Positions 8,100 through 16,941 of a stretch of DNA of 53,531 nt are shown one piece after another. This DNA comes from Verrucomicrobiota bacterium (GTDB lineage Bacteria > Verrucomicrobiota > Verrucomicrobiia > Opitutales > Opitutaceae), in assembly GCA_018239675.1 (NCBI GenBank), contig JAFEGX010000043.1, forward strand, positions 1 through 53,531, given 5' to 3'. A program made the position numbers and the translations under genes. Under the pieces are notes generated by a model. That model worked only from the letters and a program-made list of their open reading frames with translations. It had not been told where the DNA came from and searched no databases. Positions within the stretch are counted from its first letter, which is position 1, and each line of letters opens with the position of its first letter.

Positions 8100-10469
8100 T
8101 CACTTCAGCGCCAGTGTGATTTCGACGCGCAGCGTGCCGGATTGACCGGCTTGGCGGAACGTGAACCGCGGCTGGGTCGGCGCATGGGCCCAGCCGAACA
8201 GGCTGCCCTCGCCGGGACGGATCGAGTCCTGCCGGCGGTTGCTCGCGCCATGGTAGACGGTCTCCTGGCTCGTCCGCCGGGGGTCCTGCAGCGGCAATTC
8301 CTCGATCGCGACCTCGACGCCGGCGGGTATCGTCACAATCGCCCGAGCCCGGACGCCCTCGATCACGATCGTGTCCCCCTCGCGCCGGATCGGAAGGCGG
8401 GTGGTCCAGTGGAAAATCACGCCCCGGCCCCGGGCAATCGCCCATTCATCCGTGATCACGAGGCGGGTGGGGTGGGGCGAGTCCCACGTCCGTGCCCAAC
8501 GTTGGAACCAGCCCTCCCAGCCGGCCGCGAGGTCCATCGTCGCATGGAAACGGACGGGGTCGCCCGCGCCCACCGGCCGGATGTCGGCCGGGATCGGGTT
8601 CCGCGGCCGCGGCCGCTCGGTGTCGTCCCACGGCGTCAGCATGCAATGCCGCTGGGCCTGCTTGAGGAGATCGGTGACGGGATTGGCGTAGTCGAGCACC
8701 CCGAAGTCGAGCGCCAGACTGTCGCCGGCCAGCTCGAGCACGAAGCTGCCCTTGTCCTCGTGCTGGTGGTCGCCGTTCGCGCGATTGCCCATGACCAGGA
8801 GTTTCACCCGCTCGCCCGCGTGCTCGCGCACCGAGCACATGAGGCCCGTGTCAGGCATCTCGCAGAACGGCCGCAGCGGTGGGCCCTCCGCCGGGATCTC
8901 GCGGTCGAGCCGGAGCGGCAGCAGCAGCGGCGCCGCCCCGGCCCGGCGCGTGGAGTTGCGGTAGATCGTGACCCAGTGCGACTGCGGCATCAGCCACGCG
9001 AGGAAGGCGAGGCCCTCGCTCACCGGGAACACCGCGTCGCCCGTGAGGATCATGTCCTGGTCCCGGTCCGTGGAGAGCAGCATCTCGGCCAGCCGGTCGG
9101 TGCGCAGCAGGGCCGGCGCGACCAGCGAGCGCAGGTCGCGACCGCGGCCACGGCCGTAGAGCTGCGCGGCCAGGAACGCCTGCCGGGCGGTGTAGGTGAA
9201 ATAGGACACGCCCTCGAGGTAGCCGCCGTCGGGCAGCAGCGCCTTCGCCAGGTTGTCCTGCAGGTTGTCCCACGCGGCCTCGGTGTGCGGCTCGACCCGG
9301 GACGTCGGGGGTTTGGGGTACGGCAGGTGCTGCCACGGCATGTGGCGCTCGAGCAGGAGCAGGCCGTACAGGCGCGCCGGCGTGATCCACGCGAGCTGGT
9401 TGCCCTGGTACATGTACTCCCACCACCACGAGGCCTGGCACATCCGGCCGTGCGCCTCCGTGGCGATCCGCCGGAGGATGAGATCGCGGCCGAGCGGGGT
9501 GAACCACTCGCCGCAGAGGTCGAGGATCACCGCGCAGTCCCAGGTCGCGATCGCCTGCACGAAGCCGCGCTGCTCCCAGGTGCTGCCGGGAAAGTGGGCG
9601 AAGAACACGTCCTCCCAGTGCCCGCAGTGGGCGATGCTCAGGGCGAACCGCGCCGCGAGGCGGCAAAGCGCCGGATCGCGCCACAGCACCCCCGCCTGTG
9701 CCAGGATCGGGCCATGCAGCGAGAGGAGCTTGTTCTGGTCGCGCTCGCGGCGCAGCACGTTTGCGCTCCAGAACGGCATGTGCTCGCCGATCAGGCTCTC
9801 GGGCCGCACCTGTTGCGCGGTCTCCGCGCCGGCGCGCAGCTCGCGGGTCATGCCCGCGTCGTCGCGGAAGGTGCGCCGCACCGCCGCCAGTTCCTCCCGG
9901 TCGATCAGCAGGCCGTAGGTCGGCTCATAGGCAGGCTGGAACTCCGGCGGCTGCAGGTACTTTTCCCAGCGCTCGTCGAAGCCCGACCACTGGGCCAGGT
10001 GGGCCGGCAGGCGTCCGGTGTGCTGGAGGCCGAACCAGAGCAGCCAGCCGGAGCCGGCCGAGGGCCGCGCCTGCCGCACCTCCACCGTGAGGGCGTCGAT
10101 CCGCGTGGCGCCCGCGAGGTCGAGCCATTCCTCGCGCCGGAGCGGGCCGGTGGGCTCGCCCTCGCGGACCAGCGGGCCGCGGTCGGTGGCCGCGCGCAGC
10201 GTGATCCGGCTGTCCTCCGGGGCGTTGATGCACACCAGCAGGCGGTCGTACGCGGAACAGTCGAGTCCGGCGTAGGCCCGGCGCATGCGCAGCACGAGCC
10301 CGTCGGGCGCCGGCCGCTCCCATTGGTGGATCGTGAACGCCCAGCTGGGGGTCAGGCGCACCCCGGCGGCGCCGGGGGCGTCGACGGTCCACTCGGCGAG
10401 CTCGTTCAGGCGCTCGTCAAAGAACGCCTCGAAGACAGCCTCGGCACTGTTGATGGGCGTGACGCGCAT
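8100..10469 (-). CDS. Heparinase II/III-family protein (putative polysaccharide lyase)
   Basis: A 789-aa protein. The second half carries the heparinase II/III-like beta-sandwich signature (about residues 565-590), with GDHQHEDKGSFVLEL followed by SLALDFGVLDY. The middle, about 190-500, is rich in Trp, His and Tyr as expected for an alpha/alpha toroid. In this family such proteins cleave uronate-containing polysaccharides by beta-elimination; the substrate here is unknown. No signal peptide is evident at the chosen ATG, so it may be cytoplasmic. The first 180 residues look like an extra beta-rich domain. It is divergent from the DUF3570 operon and convergent with the PEP-CTERM gene. Confidence 0.8.
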   Translation of the reverse strand: MRVTPINSAEAVFEAFFDERLNELAEWTVDAPGAAGVRLTPSWAFTIHQWERPAPDGLVLRMRRAYAGLDCSAYDRLLVCINAPEDSRITLRAATDRGPLVREGEPTGPLRREEWLDLAGATRIDALTVEVRQARPSAGSGWLLWFGLQHTGRLPAHLAQWSGFDERWEKYLQPPEFQPAYEPTYGLLIDREELAAVRRTFRDDAGMTRELRAGAETAQQVRPESLIGEHMPFWSANVLRRERDQNKLLSLHGPILAQAGVLWRDPALCRLAARFALSIAHCGHWEDVFFAHFPGSTWEQRGFVQAIATWDCAVILDLCGEWFTPLGRDLILRRIATEAHGRMCQASWWWEYMYQGNQLAWITPARLYGLLLLERHMPWQHLPYPKPPTSRVEPHTEAAWDNLQDNLAKALLPDGGYLEGVSYFTYTARQAFLAAQLYGRGRGRDLRSLVAPALLRTDRLAEMLLSTDRDQDMILTGDAVFPVSEGLAFLAWLMPQSHWVTIYRNSTRRAGAAPLLLPLRLDREIPAEGPPLRPFCEMPDTGLMCSVREHAGERVKLLVMGNRANGDHQHEDKGSFVLELAGDSLALDFGVLDYANPVTDLLKQAQRHCMLTPWDDTERPRPRNPIPADIRPVGAGDPVRFHATMDLAAGWEGWFQRWARTWDSPHPTRLVITDEWAIARGRGVIFHWTTRLPIRREGDTIVIEGVRARAIVTIPAGVEVAIEELPLQDPRRTSQETVYHGASNRRQDSIRPGEGSLFGWAHAPTQPRFTFRQAGQSGTLRVEITLALK

Positions 10470-10602
10470 GGCGCCAGCGTCGCAGGTGGCGCCGGCCGGG
10501 TCCAGCGGCGATTGCGCGCCGGGTCCCGCCGCCGTTCACAGATTTTTTGCAGGCGCCTGTACCCAAAAATAGATTACCACGAGCACTGGCGCGATTTTGA
10601 GA

Positions 10603-10620
10603 CGGTTTTCACCAAAACCG
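10603..10620 (+). promoter_or_regulatory. Perfect 7-bp hairpin in the leader of the DUF3570 operon
   Basis: CGGTTTT (10603-10609) pairs with AAAACCG (10614-10620) across a CACC loop, 55 bp before the DUF3570 start. There is no following T-run, so it is more likely an operator or a 5'-UTR structure than a terminator. Its role is unknown. Confidence 0.4.
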
Positions 10621-10675
10621 GCCGAACCAGACTTGAGTCGCCGGGTCGGTGTCTGATTCTTCGCCCCCGTTTCCC

Positions 10676-11866
10676 ATGCGACGCCATTCGACCCGCGAGT
10701 TCTTCGCCCCCGGCCGCAGTCTCTTGCTTGCCACGCTTCTCTCCGCCTGCGGCCCGCGGGCCGCGCGGGCCGAGACCAGCCTGGCCCTCAAGAACCAGTC
10801 GTGGCAGGAGGCCGACCAGCGCGTGCGGGTGGACTCGCAGTACGCGCAGCTCGAGTCGGATCTCTCGACGACCACGCATGTGAGCGCGATGGGGCTGATC
10901 GACGCCATCGCCGGCGCGACGCCGACGGGCGAGAAGCCTGCCGCCCCGGGCGACCCGGTGCCGACCGCGCACATGCAGGACCGGCGCAAGGCGTGGGATT
11001 TCACCCTCGCGCATCAGTTCACCCGGGTGAATGTCACCGTCGGCTTCGCGAACAGCCGCGAGAGCGACTACGTCTCGAACGGCTGGTCGCTGAACACGGT
11101 GACCGACTTCAACGAGAAGAACACGAGCCTGCTGATGGGCTACGGCCGCACGGACGACCGGATCAATGAGGAGAAGCTCGGCTGGACGGTGAAGCGGCCG
11201 AAGACCGGCGACGATTTTCTCCTCGGCGTGATCCAGCTGCTGGATGCCAACACCTCGGTCACTGCCAACGTCTCCGTCGGTTTGTCCCGCGGGTTCATGA
11301 GCGATCCCTACAAGATCGTCTCGACCACCCGGCTCGACCTGGACCCGGGCTTCTACTACACGGTCCCGGAGAACCGCCCGCGGCGGAAGGATAAGGTCAG
11401 CCTGTTCGCCGGCCTCAACCACTCGTTCGAGCGGGTGCATGGCGCGATTGACGCCTCCTACCGCTATTACCACGACACGTTCGGCATCAACAGCCACACG
11501 GTGACCCTGCTTTGGCTGCAGAAGCTCGGCGACCACGTTGTGCTCCAGCCGTCGATCCGGTATTATCGTCAGTCGGCGGCCGACTTCTACTACTTCGACC
11601 TGGACCGCGCGGGCATCGTGACCACCTACGAGCCGGTTCTTGGCGAGACCGGCACCGGACAGGCGCCGTTTTATTCCTCAGACTACCGGCTGTCGTACAT
11701 GCAGAGCCTGGACCTTGGCCTGAAGATGGTCTGGACCGTGCGGCCGTGGCTGGCGCTGGACGCCGCCTACAACCGCTATTCGGCGCGCGGGCTCGATCAT
11801 GTGACACCGCAGGATGCTTTCTGCCGGGCGAACACCATCACGCTCGGGGTCAAGTTCACCTACTGA
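10676..11866 (+). CDS. DUF3570 family protein, probable outer-membrane beta-barrel
   Basis: A 396-aa protein from the ATG at 10676, which gives a good signal peptide (MRRHSTREFF, hydrophobic stretch, then cleavage near AARAET). A LLSAC sequence inside the signal could also be read as a lipobox. The mature part has many short amphipathic aromatic strands (FYYTVPENR, YRYYHDTFG, IRYYRQSAADFYYF) and ends in ITLGVKFTY, with a C-terminal aromatic residue as in outer-membrane barrels. It matches DUF3570 proteins of unknown function. It is the first gene of a compact operon; apbE starts 3 bp after its stop. Confidence 0.75.
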   Translation: MRRHSTREFFAPGRSLLLATLLSACGPRAARAETSLALKNQSWQEADQRVRVDSQYAQLESDLSTTTHVSAMGLIDAIAGATPTGEKPAAPGDPVPTAHMQDRRKAWDFTLAHQFTRVNVTVGFANSRESDYVSNGWSLNTVTDFNEKNTSLLMGYGRTDDRINEEKLGWTVKRPKTGDDFLLGVIQLLDANTSVTANVSVGLSRGFMSDPYKIVSTTRLDLDPGFYYTVPENRPRRKDKVSLFAGLNHSFERVHGAIDASYRYYHDTFGINSHTVTLLWLQKLGDHVVLQPSIRYYRQSAADFYYFDLDRAGIVTTYEPVLGETGTGQAPFYSSDYRLSYMQSLDLGLKMVWTVRPWLALDAAYNRYSARGLDHVTPQDAFCRANTITLGVKFTY

Positions 11867-11869
11867 GCC

Positions 11870-12838
11870 ATGGCCTCGACCGCCGCCCCTTTCCGTCCGA
11901 CTGCACTGCCGCCGCTGCGGGCGCGGCGCTGGTCCGCGCTGGGCACGGAGTGCTTCGTCCAGTATGCCACTGACGACGAGGCGGCCGGGCGCGCATTCGA
12001 GGAGGCTGCGGTGGCGTGGGTCGAGGGGTTCGAGGCGAAGTACTCGCGCTTCCGTCCGACCAGCCTGATCAGCCGGATCAATGCCGCCGCCGGGCGGCAC
12101 TGGGTCGAGGTGGACGACGAGGCGGATCGCCTGCTCGACATCTGTGCCGCGGTCTACCGCCTGAGTGGCGGCCTGCTCGACGCCACAGCGCTGCCGCTCA
12201 TGCGCCTCTGGGACTACAAGGCCCCGATTCCGCGGGTTCCTTCGCCCGCCGAGGTTGATGCCGCCCGCAGGCTGGTGGGCTGGCTCCGCGTGGAGCGCAC
12301 ACCCGGCCGGATCTATCTCCCCGAGCCTGGCATGGCGCTTGACCTGGGCGGGTGGGGCAAGGAGTACGCGGTCGACATGGTGGCCGAGCTGGCGCGGCGG
12401 TCCGGCCTGGCCAGCGCGCTGATTGACTTCGGCCACGACCTGCGCGCGATCGGCGCGGCTCCCGGAAAACCCGCGTGGCACATCGGGCTCGAGGATCCGG
12501 ACCGGCCCGGTGACGCCTGCTGGGGCAGTCTCGCCATTTTGAACCGCGGCGTCGCCTCGTCCGGCGACTATCGGCGCGGCTTCACCGCCAACGGCGTCCG
12601 CTACGGCCACATCCTCGACCCGCGGACCGGCCGGCCGGTCACGCACGGCGCCCGGCAGGTCACGGTCATCGCGCCAAGCTGCGTGCAGGCCGGCGTGCTC
12701 TCCACCACGGCGTTCATCCTGCCGCCGGCGGACGGGATCAGGTTCATTCAGGACACGGTGGGTGCGGAGGGCTGCATCGTCACGGCGAACGCGCGCCACC
12801 AGACCCGCGGCTTTTTCCATTATGTCGTACCCCACTAG
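11870..12838 (+). CDS. apbE: ApbE-like FAD:protein FMN transferase, divergent active site
   Basis: ApbE enzymes attach FMN from FAD to a Thr or Ser of target proteins and need Mg2+. The fold is clear over 322 aa: SLISRINAA (65-73), GGLLDATALPLMRLWDY (100-116), ALDLGGWGKEYAVD (157-169), SSGDYRRG (230-237) and GHILDPRTGRPV (246-257). Two usual features differ. The metal-binding ADALxT motif reads AGVLST (274-279), with Gly275 where a metal-ligand Asp is expected, and the GGD/N turn reads FGHD (187-190). No signal peptide or lipobox is visible, unlike many periplasmic ApbEs. Its 3' end overlaps the thioredoxin gene by 17 bp. No protein with a classical FMN-acceptor domain lies next to it, so its target is not evident. 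Confidence 0.85.
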   Translation: MASTAAPFRPTALPPLRARRWSALGTECFVQYATDDEAAGRAFEEAAVAWVEGFEAKYSRFRPTSLISRINAAAGRHWVEVDDEADRLLDICAAVYRLSGGLLDATALPLMRLWDYKAPIPRVPSPAEVDAARRLVGWLRVERTPGRIYLPEPGMALDLGGWGKEYAVDMVAELARRSGLASALIDFGHDLRAIGAAPGKPAWHIGLEDPDRPGDACWGSLAILNRGVASSGDYRRGFTANGVRYGHILDPRTGRPVTHGARQVTVIAPSCVQAGVLSTTAFILPPADGIRFIQDTVGAEGCIVTANARHQTRGFFHYVVPH

Positions 12839-13322
12839 ACTCCTCGGCGGACTGGCCCTCGGCCTGATCCTGCCCCTGTGTGCGCCGGCCCAGCTCAAGG
12901 TCGGCCAACCCTTCCCGGACCTCGCGGCCTTCGGGCTGGAGGGACGGCTTCCCGCCTGCGCCGGCCAGGTCGTGCTGGTCGACTTCTGGGCCACGTGGTG
13001 CGCGCCGTGCAAGGCGTCGTTTCCCGCCTATGGCGAGCTGCAGCGCGAGCTGGCCCCGCGGGGCTTCGTCCTGCTGGCTGTCAGCGTCGACAAGACCGCG
13101 GCCCCGTACGACGAGTTTCTCGGCCGGTACCGGCCGCCGTTCGCCACGGTGCGCGACGGCGCCCAGCGGCTCATCGCCCAGGTGCGGGTGCCGGCCATGC
13201 CGACCTCGTACCTGCTCGACCGCCATGGCGTCGTGCGCGTGATCCACAGCGGCTATCACGGGGAGGCGACCATGCGGGCCCTCCGCGAGGAGATCGTCCG
13301 ATTGCTGGAGGAAAAGCCATGA
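12822..13322 (+). CDS. TlpA-like periplasmic thioredoxin
   Basis: A 166-aa exported thiol-disulfide protein. The ATG at 12822 lies inside the 3' end of apbE and starts a clean signal peptide (MSYPTRLLGG... to CAPAQ). The thioredoxin domain spans about 27-164, with WATWCAPC (Cys60, Cys63) and a cis-Pro loop VPAMPTSYLLD. Family members keep cysteines reduced or assist cofactor attachment outside the cytoplasm. Its partner here may be the Cys-rich tail of the next gene product; that is inference. Its stop overlaps the next start (ATGA). Confidence 0.9.
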   Translation: MSYPTRLLGGLALGLILPLCAPAQLKVGQPFPDLAAFGLEGRLPACAGQVVLVDFWATWCAPCKASFPAYGELQRELAPRGFVLLAVSVDKTAAPYDEFLGRYRPPFATVRDGAQRLIAQVRVPAMPTSYLLDRHGVVRVIHSGYHGEATMRALREEIVRLLEEKP

Positions 13323-13543
13323 GTGCGACCCGGCGTCTTGCGATCCTCGCCGTCGGCGCGCTTGGCCTCCTCCTGGGCGGCTGCACCACGGTCCAGCCGT
13401 GGGAGCGCGCAGTCCTCGCCGATTACACCATGAATCCGGGCCGCGACCCGCTCCACAACACGATGTTCGAGCACATCTACTTCTCGCGTGAAGCCTCGAC
13501 CGGCGGTCGGGGCGTCGGCGGCAGCGGCTGCGGCTGCAACTAG
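13319..13543 (+). CDS. DUF4266-type small lipoprotein with GCGC tail
   Basis: A 74-aa lipoprotein starting at the ATG that overlaps the thioredoxin stop by 4 bp. The signal peptide ends in a lipobox LGGC (Cys22). The mature chain contains VQPWERAVLADYTM and EHIYFSREASTGG, which resemble DUF4266 as I recall it, and ends in a flexible Gly-rich segment with two cysteines (GCGCN). No function is established for the family. The operon order DUF3570, ApbE, thioredoxin, DUF4266 suggests one envelope complex or pathway. Confidence 0.75.
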   Translation: MSATRRLAILAVGALGLLLGGCTTVQPWERAVLADYTMNPGRDPLHNTMFEHIYFSREASTGGRGVGGSGCGCN

Positions 13544-13593
13544 CGCGAATCTTCACCGCCCTTGTCCGGCTCACGAGTCTCCCCCCGCTCGCC

Positions 13594-16500
13594 ATGAACC
13601 TCACGACAATCTCCCTGCGCTTTCGCTGGCTCCAGCTTCCAACCGGCATCCTTGTCACCCTCCTCCAGCGCACCCCGGCCCCGGTGGTCCGCGCGCTCGC
13701 CCAGGTCGAACTGTTCGTCGCAAACCAGTCGACGGCCCTGCTCCGTTCCGGCGTGGTCGCGGCGGCCATGGGCGCCTACAATTCGGTGGCTGGCGCCACC
13801 GTTTTCAACGTGACCCCCGCCACGCCGTCGAGCGGGCCCGCCAATTCGACATTCACCGTCACGGGCACCGCGGGCACCGGGATGTCTGTCAGCTTCTCGG
13901 TCAGCGGCGCACCGGGCAACCCGAAGTCCTGGAACGTCAAGAGCACCACGCCGCTGCCGGCGGGGCTCAGCGTGGTCGGCGGCAATCCGGTCAATGTGGT
14001 GGCCCCGTACAAGATGACGATCTCCGGCACGCCCGCCGCCGCCGGATCGACGTCGTGCACCGTGACCGCGTGGGACGGCCTCAACGCCACCGGCAACTCC
14101 GCCAAGATCACCGTGGTGTTCAACATCGCCGGCGGTGCGGTGGCGGTCGCCCCGACGATCACGACCCAGCCAAGCAGCCAGACGGTCACCGCCGGCGGCA
14201 GTGTCACCTTCGCCGTCGCCGCCAACGGCAGCCCGACGCCCACCTTTCAGTGGCAGAAGGACGGCGCTAGCGTCGCCGGCGCGACCAGCGCGTCACTCTC
14301 GCTGTCGAACGTGCAGGCGGCGGACGCGGGCACGTACACAGCCGTGGCCACCAACAGCGCCGGCTCGGCCACCTCGAGTGGTGCGGTCCTGACCGTCCAG
14401 GCGGCGCCGCCCGCGGCGGTGGCGCCGGCTATCACCACCCAACCGCTTAGCCAGAGTGTCACGGTCGGCACTGCCGTGACGTTCACCGGCGCCGCCAGCG
14501 GCTCGCCGGCGCCGACTTTCCAATGGCAGAAGGATGGAGCCAACCTCGCCGGCGCGACCAGTTCGACGCTGACTTTGGGCAGCGTCCAGCTGGGCGACGC
14601 AGGCAGCTACGTGCTGGTGGCCACCAACAGCGCGGGTTCGGCTTCATCGTCGCCCGCGACCTTGGGGGTGCAGCCCCTGACGGTGGCGCCTTCCTTCACC
14701 AGCCAGCCAGCGAGCCAGACCGCCACCGTCGGTGGCACGGTGAACTTCTCGGCCGCGGCCAGCGGCGTCCCGGCCCCGACCTACCAGTGGCGGAAGGACG
14801 GCGCGGACCTGCCCGGAGCGACCGGCGCCACCCTGACGCTGGGCAGTGTACAAAATTCCGACGCCGGCAGCTATACGGTCGTGGCCTCCAACTCGGCCGG
14901 CAGCGTCACGTCGTCGGCCGCCACGCTCACGGTGCAGGCCGCGCCGCCCGTGAACACTCCGCCGTCCATCACGGCCCAGCCCTCGAGCCAGTCCGCGGTC
15001 GCGGGAAACTCCGTGACCTTTTCGGTGGGCGCCTCGGGTAATCCCGCTCCCGCGTTCCAGTGGCAGTTCAACGGGGCCGCGATCACCGGGGCGACCGGAT
15101 CAACCCTCACCCTCGCCAGCGTGCAGGCGGCTGATGCCGGCAGCTATCGCGTGGTCGTGACGAACAGCGCGGGCTCGGTCACCTCGAATGCCGCCACATT
15201 GGCGGTGCAGGCCGCCACGGTGGCGCCCTCGATCTCGAGCCAGCCGACCAGCCAGACCGTGACCACGGGCGCGAGCGTCACTTTCTCCGTCGCCGCGAGC
15301 GGAGTGCCTTCGCCTGCCTACCTGTGGCTCAAGGATGGAACCGCGATTCCGGGTGCGACCGGGTCCTCCTTCACCATTGCCTCGGCCGGCGCCGCCGATG
15401 CCGGCAGTTATGCCGTCCAGGTCACCAACTCGGCCGGCAGCGTAACCTCCGCGGTTGCGACCCTCACCGTGAATGCTCCCGCCGCCGGCGGCCCCACGAT
15501 CAGCACATCGCTTGGTGCCCAGTCGGTGGCGACCGGTCATGGCGCCTCGTTCACCGCCCAGGCCATTCCCGGCGCCAGCTACCAATGGCAGATTTCCACG
15601 GATGGCGGGTCGAGCTGGGCCAACGTGACAAACAACGCGACCTACAGCGGGGCGACGTCGCCGACGCTGGCCGTGACCGGCGCGAGCCAAGGCATGAACG
15701 GATACCTCTATCGGTATGTCGCAACGACGTCCGGCGGCTCAGCCGCCAGCAATGCGGCGCTCCTGACCGTGACCACGCCGCTGTTGCCGAATCCTGCCGC
15801 CATCACGCTGGCGGCGGGCGGCTACCTGATCCTGGCTGACACGACCAGCAACCTCGTGCAGCGCGTGACGCTCAACGGCGAGGTCAGCACGCTCGCGGGG
15901 GCAAGCGGCAGCGCCGGCGCGACCGACGGCGTCGGCCCCGGCGCCCTGTTCAATCAGCCGGCCGGCGTGGTCGTGGCGAGCAGCGGGAACATCTATGTGG
16001 CGGACAGCGCCAACGCGACCATACGCCGGGTGGGTACTGACAACACGGTGGTCACGTGGGTGGGATCGGCGTCGGCGCGGGGCAATGCGGATGGCACGGG
16101 CAGCCAGGCCTCGTTCGGTTCGCCGCAGGGGCTCGCGCTCGATGCCGCCGGCAATCTCTACGTCGCCGACGCCAATAATCACACGATCCGGCGCGTCAGT
16201 CCTGGCGGGGTCGTGACGACGATCGCCGGCGCCGCGGGTCAGGCCGGTTCGTCCGACGGGAACGGCCCGGCCGCCCGGTTCAACTCGCCGTCAGCCGTCG
16301 CCGTGGACGCGGCGGGCAACGTGTATGTCGCCGACCGCGGCAACAACACCCTCCGCCGGATCACCCCCGCGGGTGATGTGACCACCTTGGCGGGCCTGGC
16401 CGGAGTGAGCGGCACCGATGACGGCACGGGCGGCGCGGCGCTGTTCAGCCAGCCCACCGGCCTGGCCATCGACAGCGCGGGCAACCTTTACGTCGCCGAC

Positions 16501-16941
16501 ATGGGCAACAATGCCATCCGTCGCGTCAGCCCTTCCGGCTCGGTGACGACGCTGGCCGGCCTGCCGACCATTGCGGGTTTCCTGGACGGCACCGGGCTCG
16601 GCGCGCAGTTCAGCCAGCCGCATTCGCTGACCGTCGACGGCACCGGCAACCTCTACGTGGCCGATTCGGGCAATGCCGCGATCCGAAAGGTCACGCCGGG
16701 CGGGACGGTGACGACCCTGTCGTTGCAGGCGGCCGCCAATTCGCCCCCGCCGAGTGGCGGCAATGGCGGGTCGGTTTCAATCGGCGGCACCACCAGCTCT
16801 GGCCCTGGCACGGTCACGGCAGGCGCAGCACCGAAGGAAAACGGTGCCGGCGCGATGGACGGTGGACTGGTCGGGGCGCTGGCGCTCTTGGCGACCCTCG
16901 CGTTCGGCCGGCGTGCACGCGGCACCATTCACTCGTCATGA
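13594..16941 (+). CDS. Surface protein with Ig-like domains and NHL repeats
   Basis: An 1115-aa protein. Residues 1-70 (FRWLQLPTGILVTLLQRTP... SGVVAAAMGAYNSVAGATVF) do not form a classical signal peptide but hold a hydrophobic segment before residue 70, probably an extended export signal. An Ig/cadherin-like part follows, then five Ig-like domains of about 90 aa starting near 184, 277, 365, 456 and 543, each with FQWQKDGA...GATS and DAGSYTVVATNSAGS. A sixth, variant domain starts near 632. Residues about 735-1045 are NHL beta-propeller repeats (GNLYVADxGNxxIRRVxPxG). The end is a Gly/Ser linker, GAGAMDGG, a hydrophobic helix (about 1090-1104) and an RRAR tail, like a C-terminal sorting signal. 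The stop overlaps the next gene by 4 bp. Confidence 0.85.
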   Translation: MNLTTISLRFRWLQLPTGILVTLLQRTPAPVVRALAQVELFVANQSTALLRSGVVAAAMGAYNSVAGATVFNVTPATPSSGPANSTFTVTGTAGTGMSVSFSVSGAPGNPKSWNVKSTTPLPAGLSVVGGNPVNVVAPYKMTISGTPAAAGSTSCTVTAWDGLNATGNSAKITVVFNIAGGAVAVAPTITTQPSSQTVTAGGSVTFAVAANGSPTPTFQWQKDGASVAGATSASLSLSNVQAADAGTYTAVATNSAGSATSSGAVLTVQAAPPAAVAPAITTQPLSQSVTVGTAVTFTGAASGSPAPTFQWQKDGANLAGATSSTLTLGSVQLGDAGSYVLVATNSAGSASSSPATLGVQPLTVAPSFTSQPASQTATVGGTVNFSAAASGVPAPTYQWRKDGADLPGATGATLTLGSVQNSDAGSYTVVASNSAGSVTSSAATLTVQAAPPVNTPPSITAQPSSQSAVAGNSVTFSVGASGNPAPAFQWQFNGAAITGATGSTLTLASVQAADAGSYRVVVTNSAGSVTSNAATLAVQAATVAPSISSQPTSQTVTTGASVTFSVAASGVPSPAYLWLKDGTAIPGATGSSFTIASAGAADAGSYAVQVTNSAGSVTSAVATLTVNAPAAGGPTISTSLGAQSVATGHGASFTAQAIPGASYQWQISTDGGSSWANVTNNATYSGATSPTLAVTGASQGMNGYLYRYVATTSGGSAASNAALLTVTTPLLPNPAAITLAAGGYLILADTTSNLVQRVTLNGEVSTLAGASGSAGATDGVGPGALFNQPAGVVVASSGNIYVADSANATIRRVGTDNTVVTWVGSASARGNADGTGSQASFGSPQGLALDAAGNLYVADANNHTIRRVSPGGVVTTIAGAAGQAGSSDGNGPAARFNSPSAVAVDAAGNVYVADRGNNTLRRITPAGDVTTLAGLAGVSGTDDGTGGAALFSQPTGLAIDSAGNLYVADMGNNAIRRVSPSGSVTTLAGLPTIAGFLDGTGLGAQFSQPHSLTVDGTGNLYVADSGNAAIRKVTPGGTVTTLSLQAAANSPPPSGGNGGSVSIGGTTSSGPGTVTAGAAPKENGAGAMDGGLVGALALLATLAFGRRARGTIHSS

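Noticed and set aside
8094..8112. GGCGCT/AGCGCC inverted repeat at the convergent ends of the PEP-CTERM and heparinase genes as a terminator
   Set aside because: The stem is short, overlaps the heparinase stop and has no T-run; left unannotated.
8142..10883. A 913-codon open frame on the plus strand opposite the heparinase-like gene
   Set aside because: Shadow frame with no motifs; it runs through a promoter region into the DUF3570 gene in another frame.
14260..15380. Repeated A/P-GAT sequences after an Asp in the Ig domains, resembling an ApbE flavinylation motif
   Set aside because: They fall at the usual turn of bacterial Ig-like domains (DGAxxxGATS), the spacing from Asp differs from the DxxSGAT-type acceptor, and no FMN-binding domain surrounds them.
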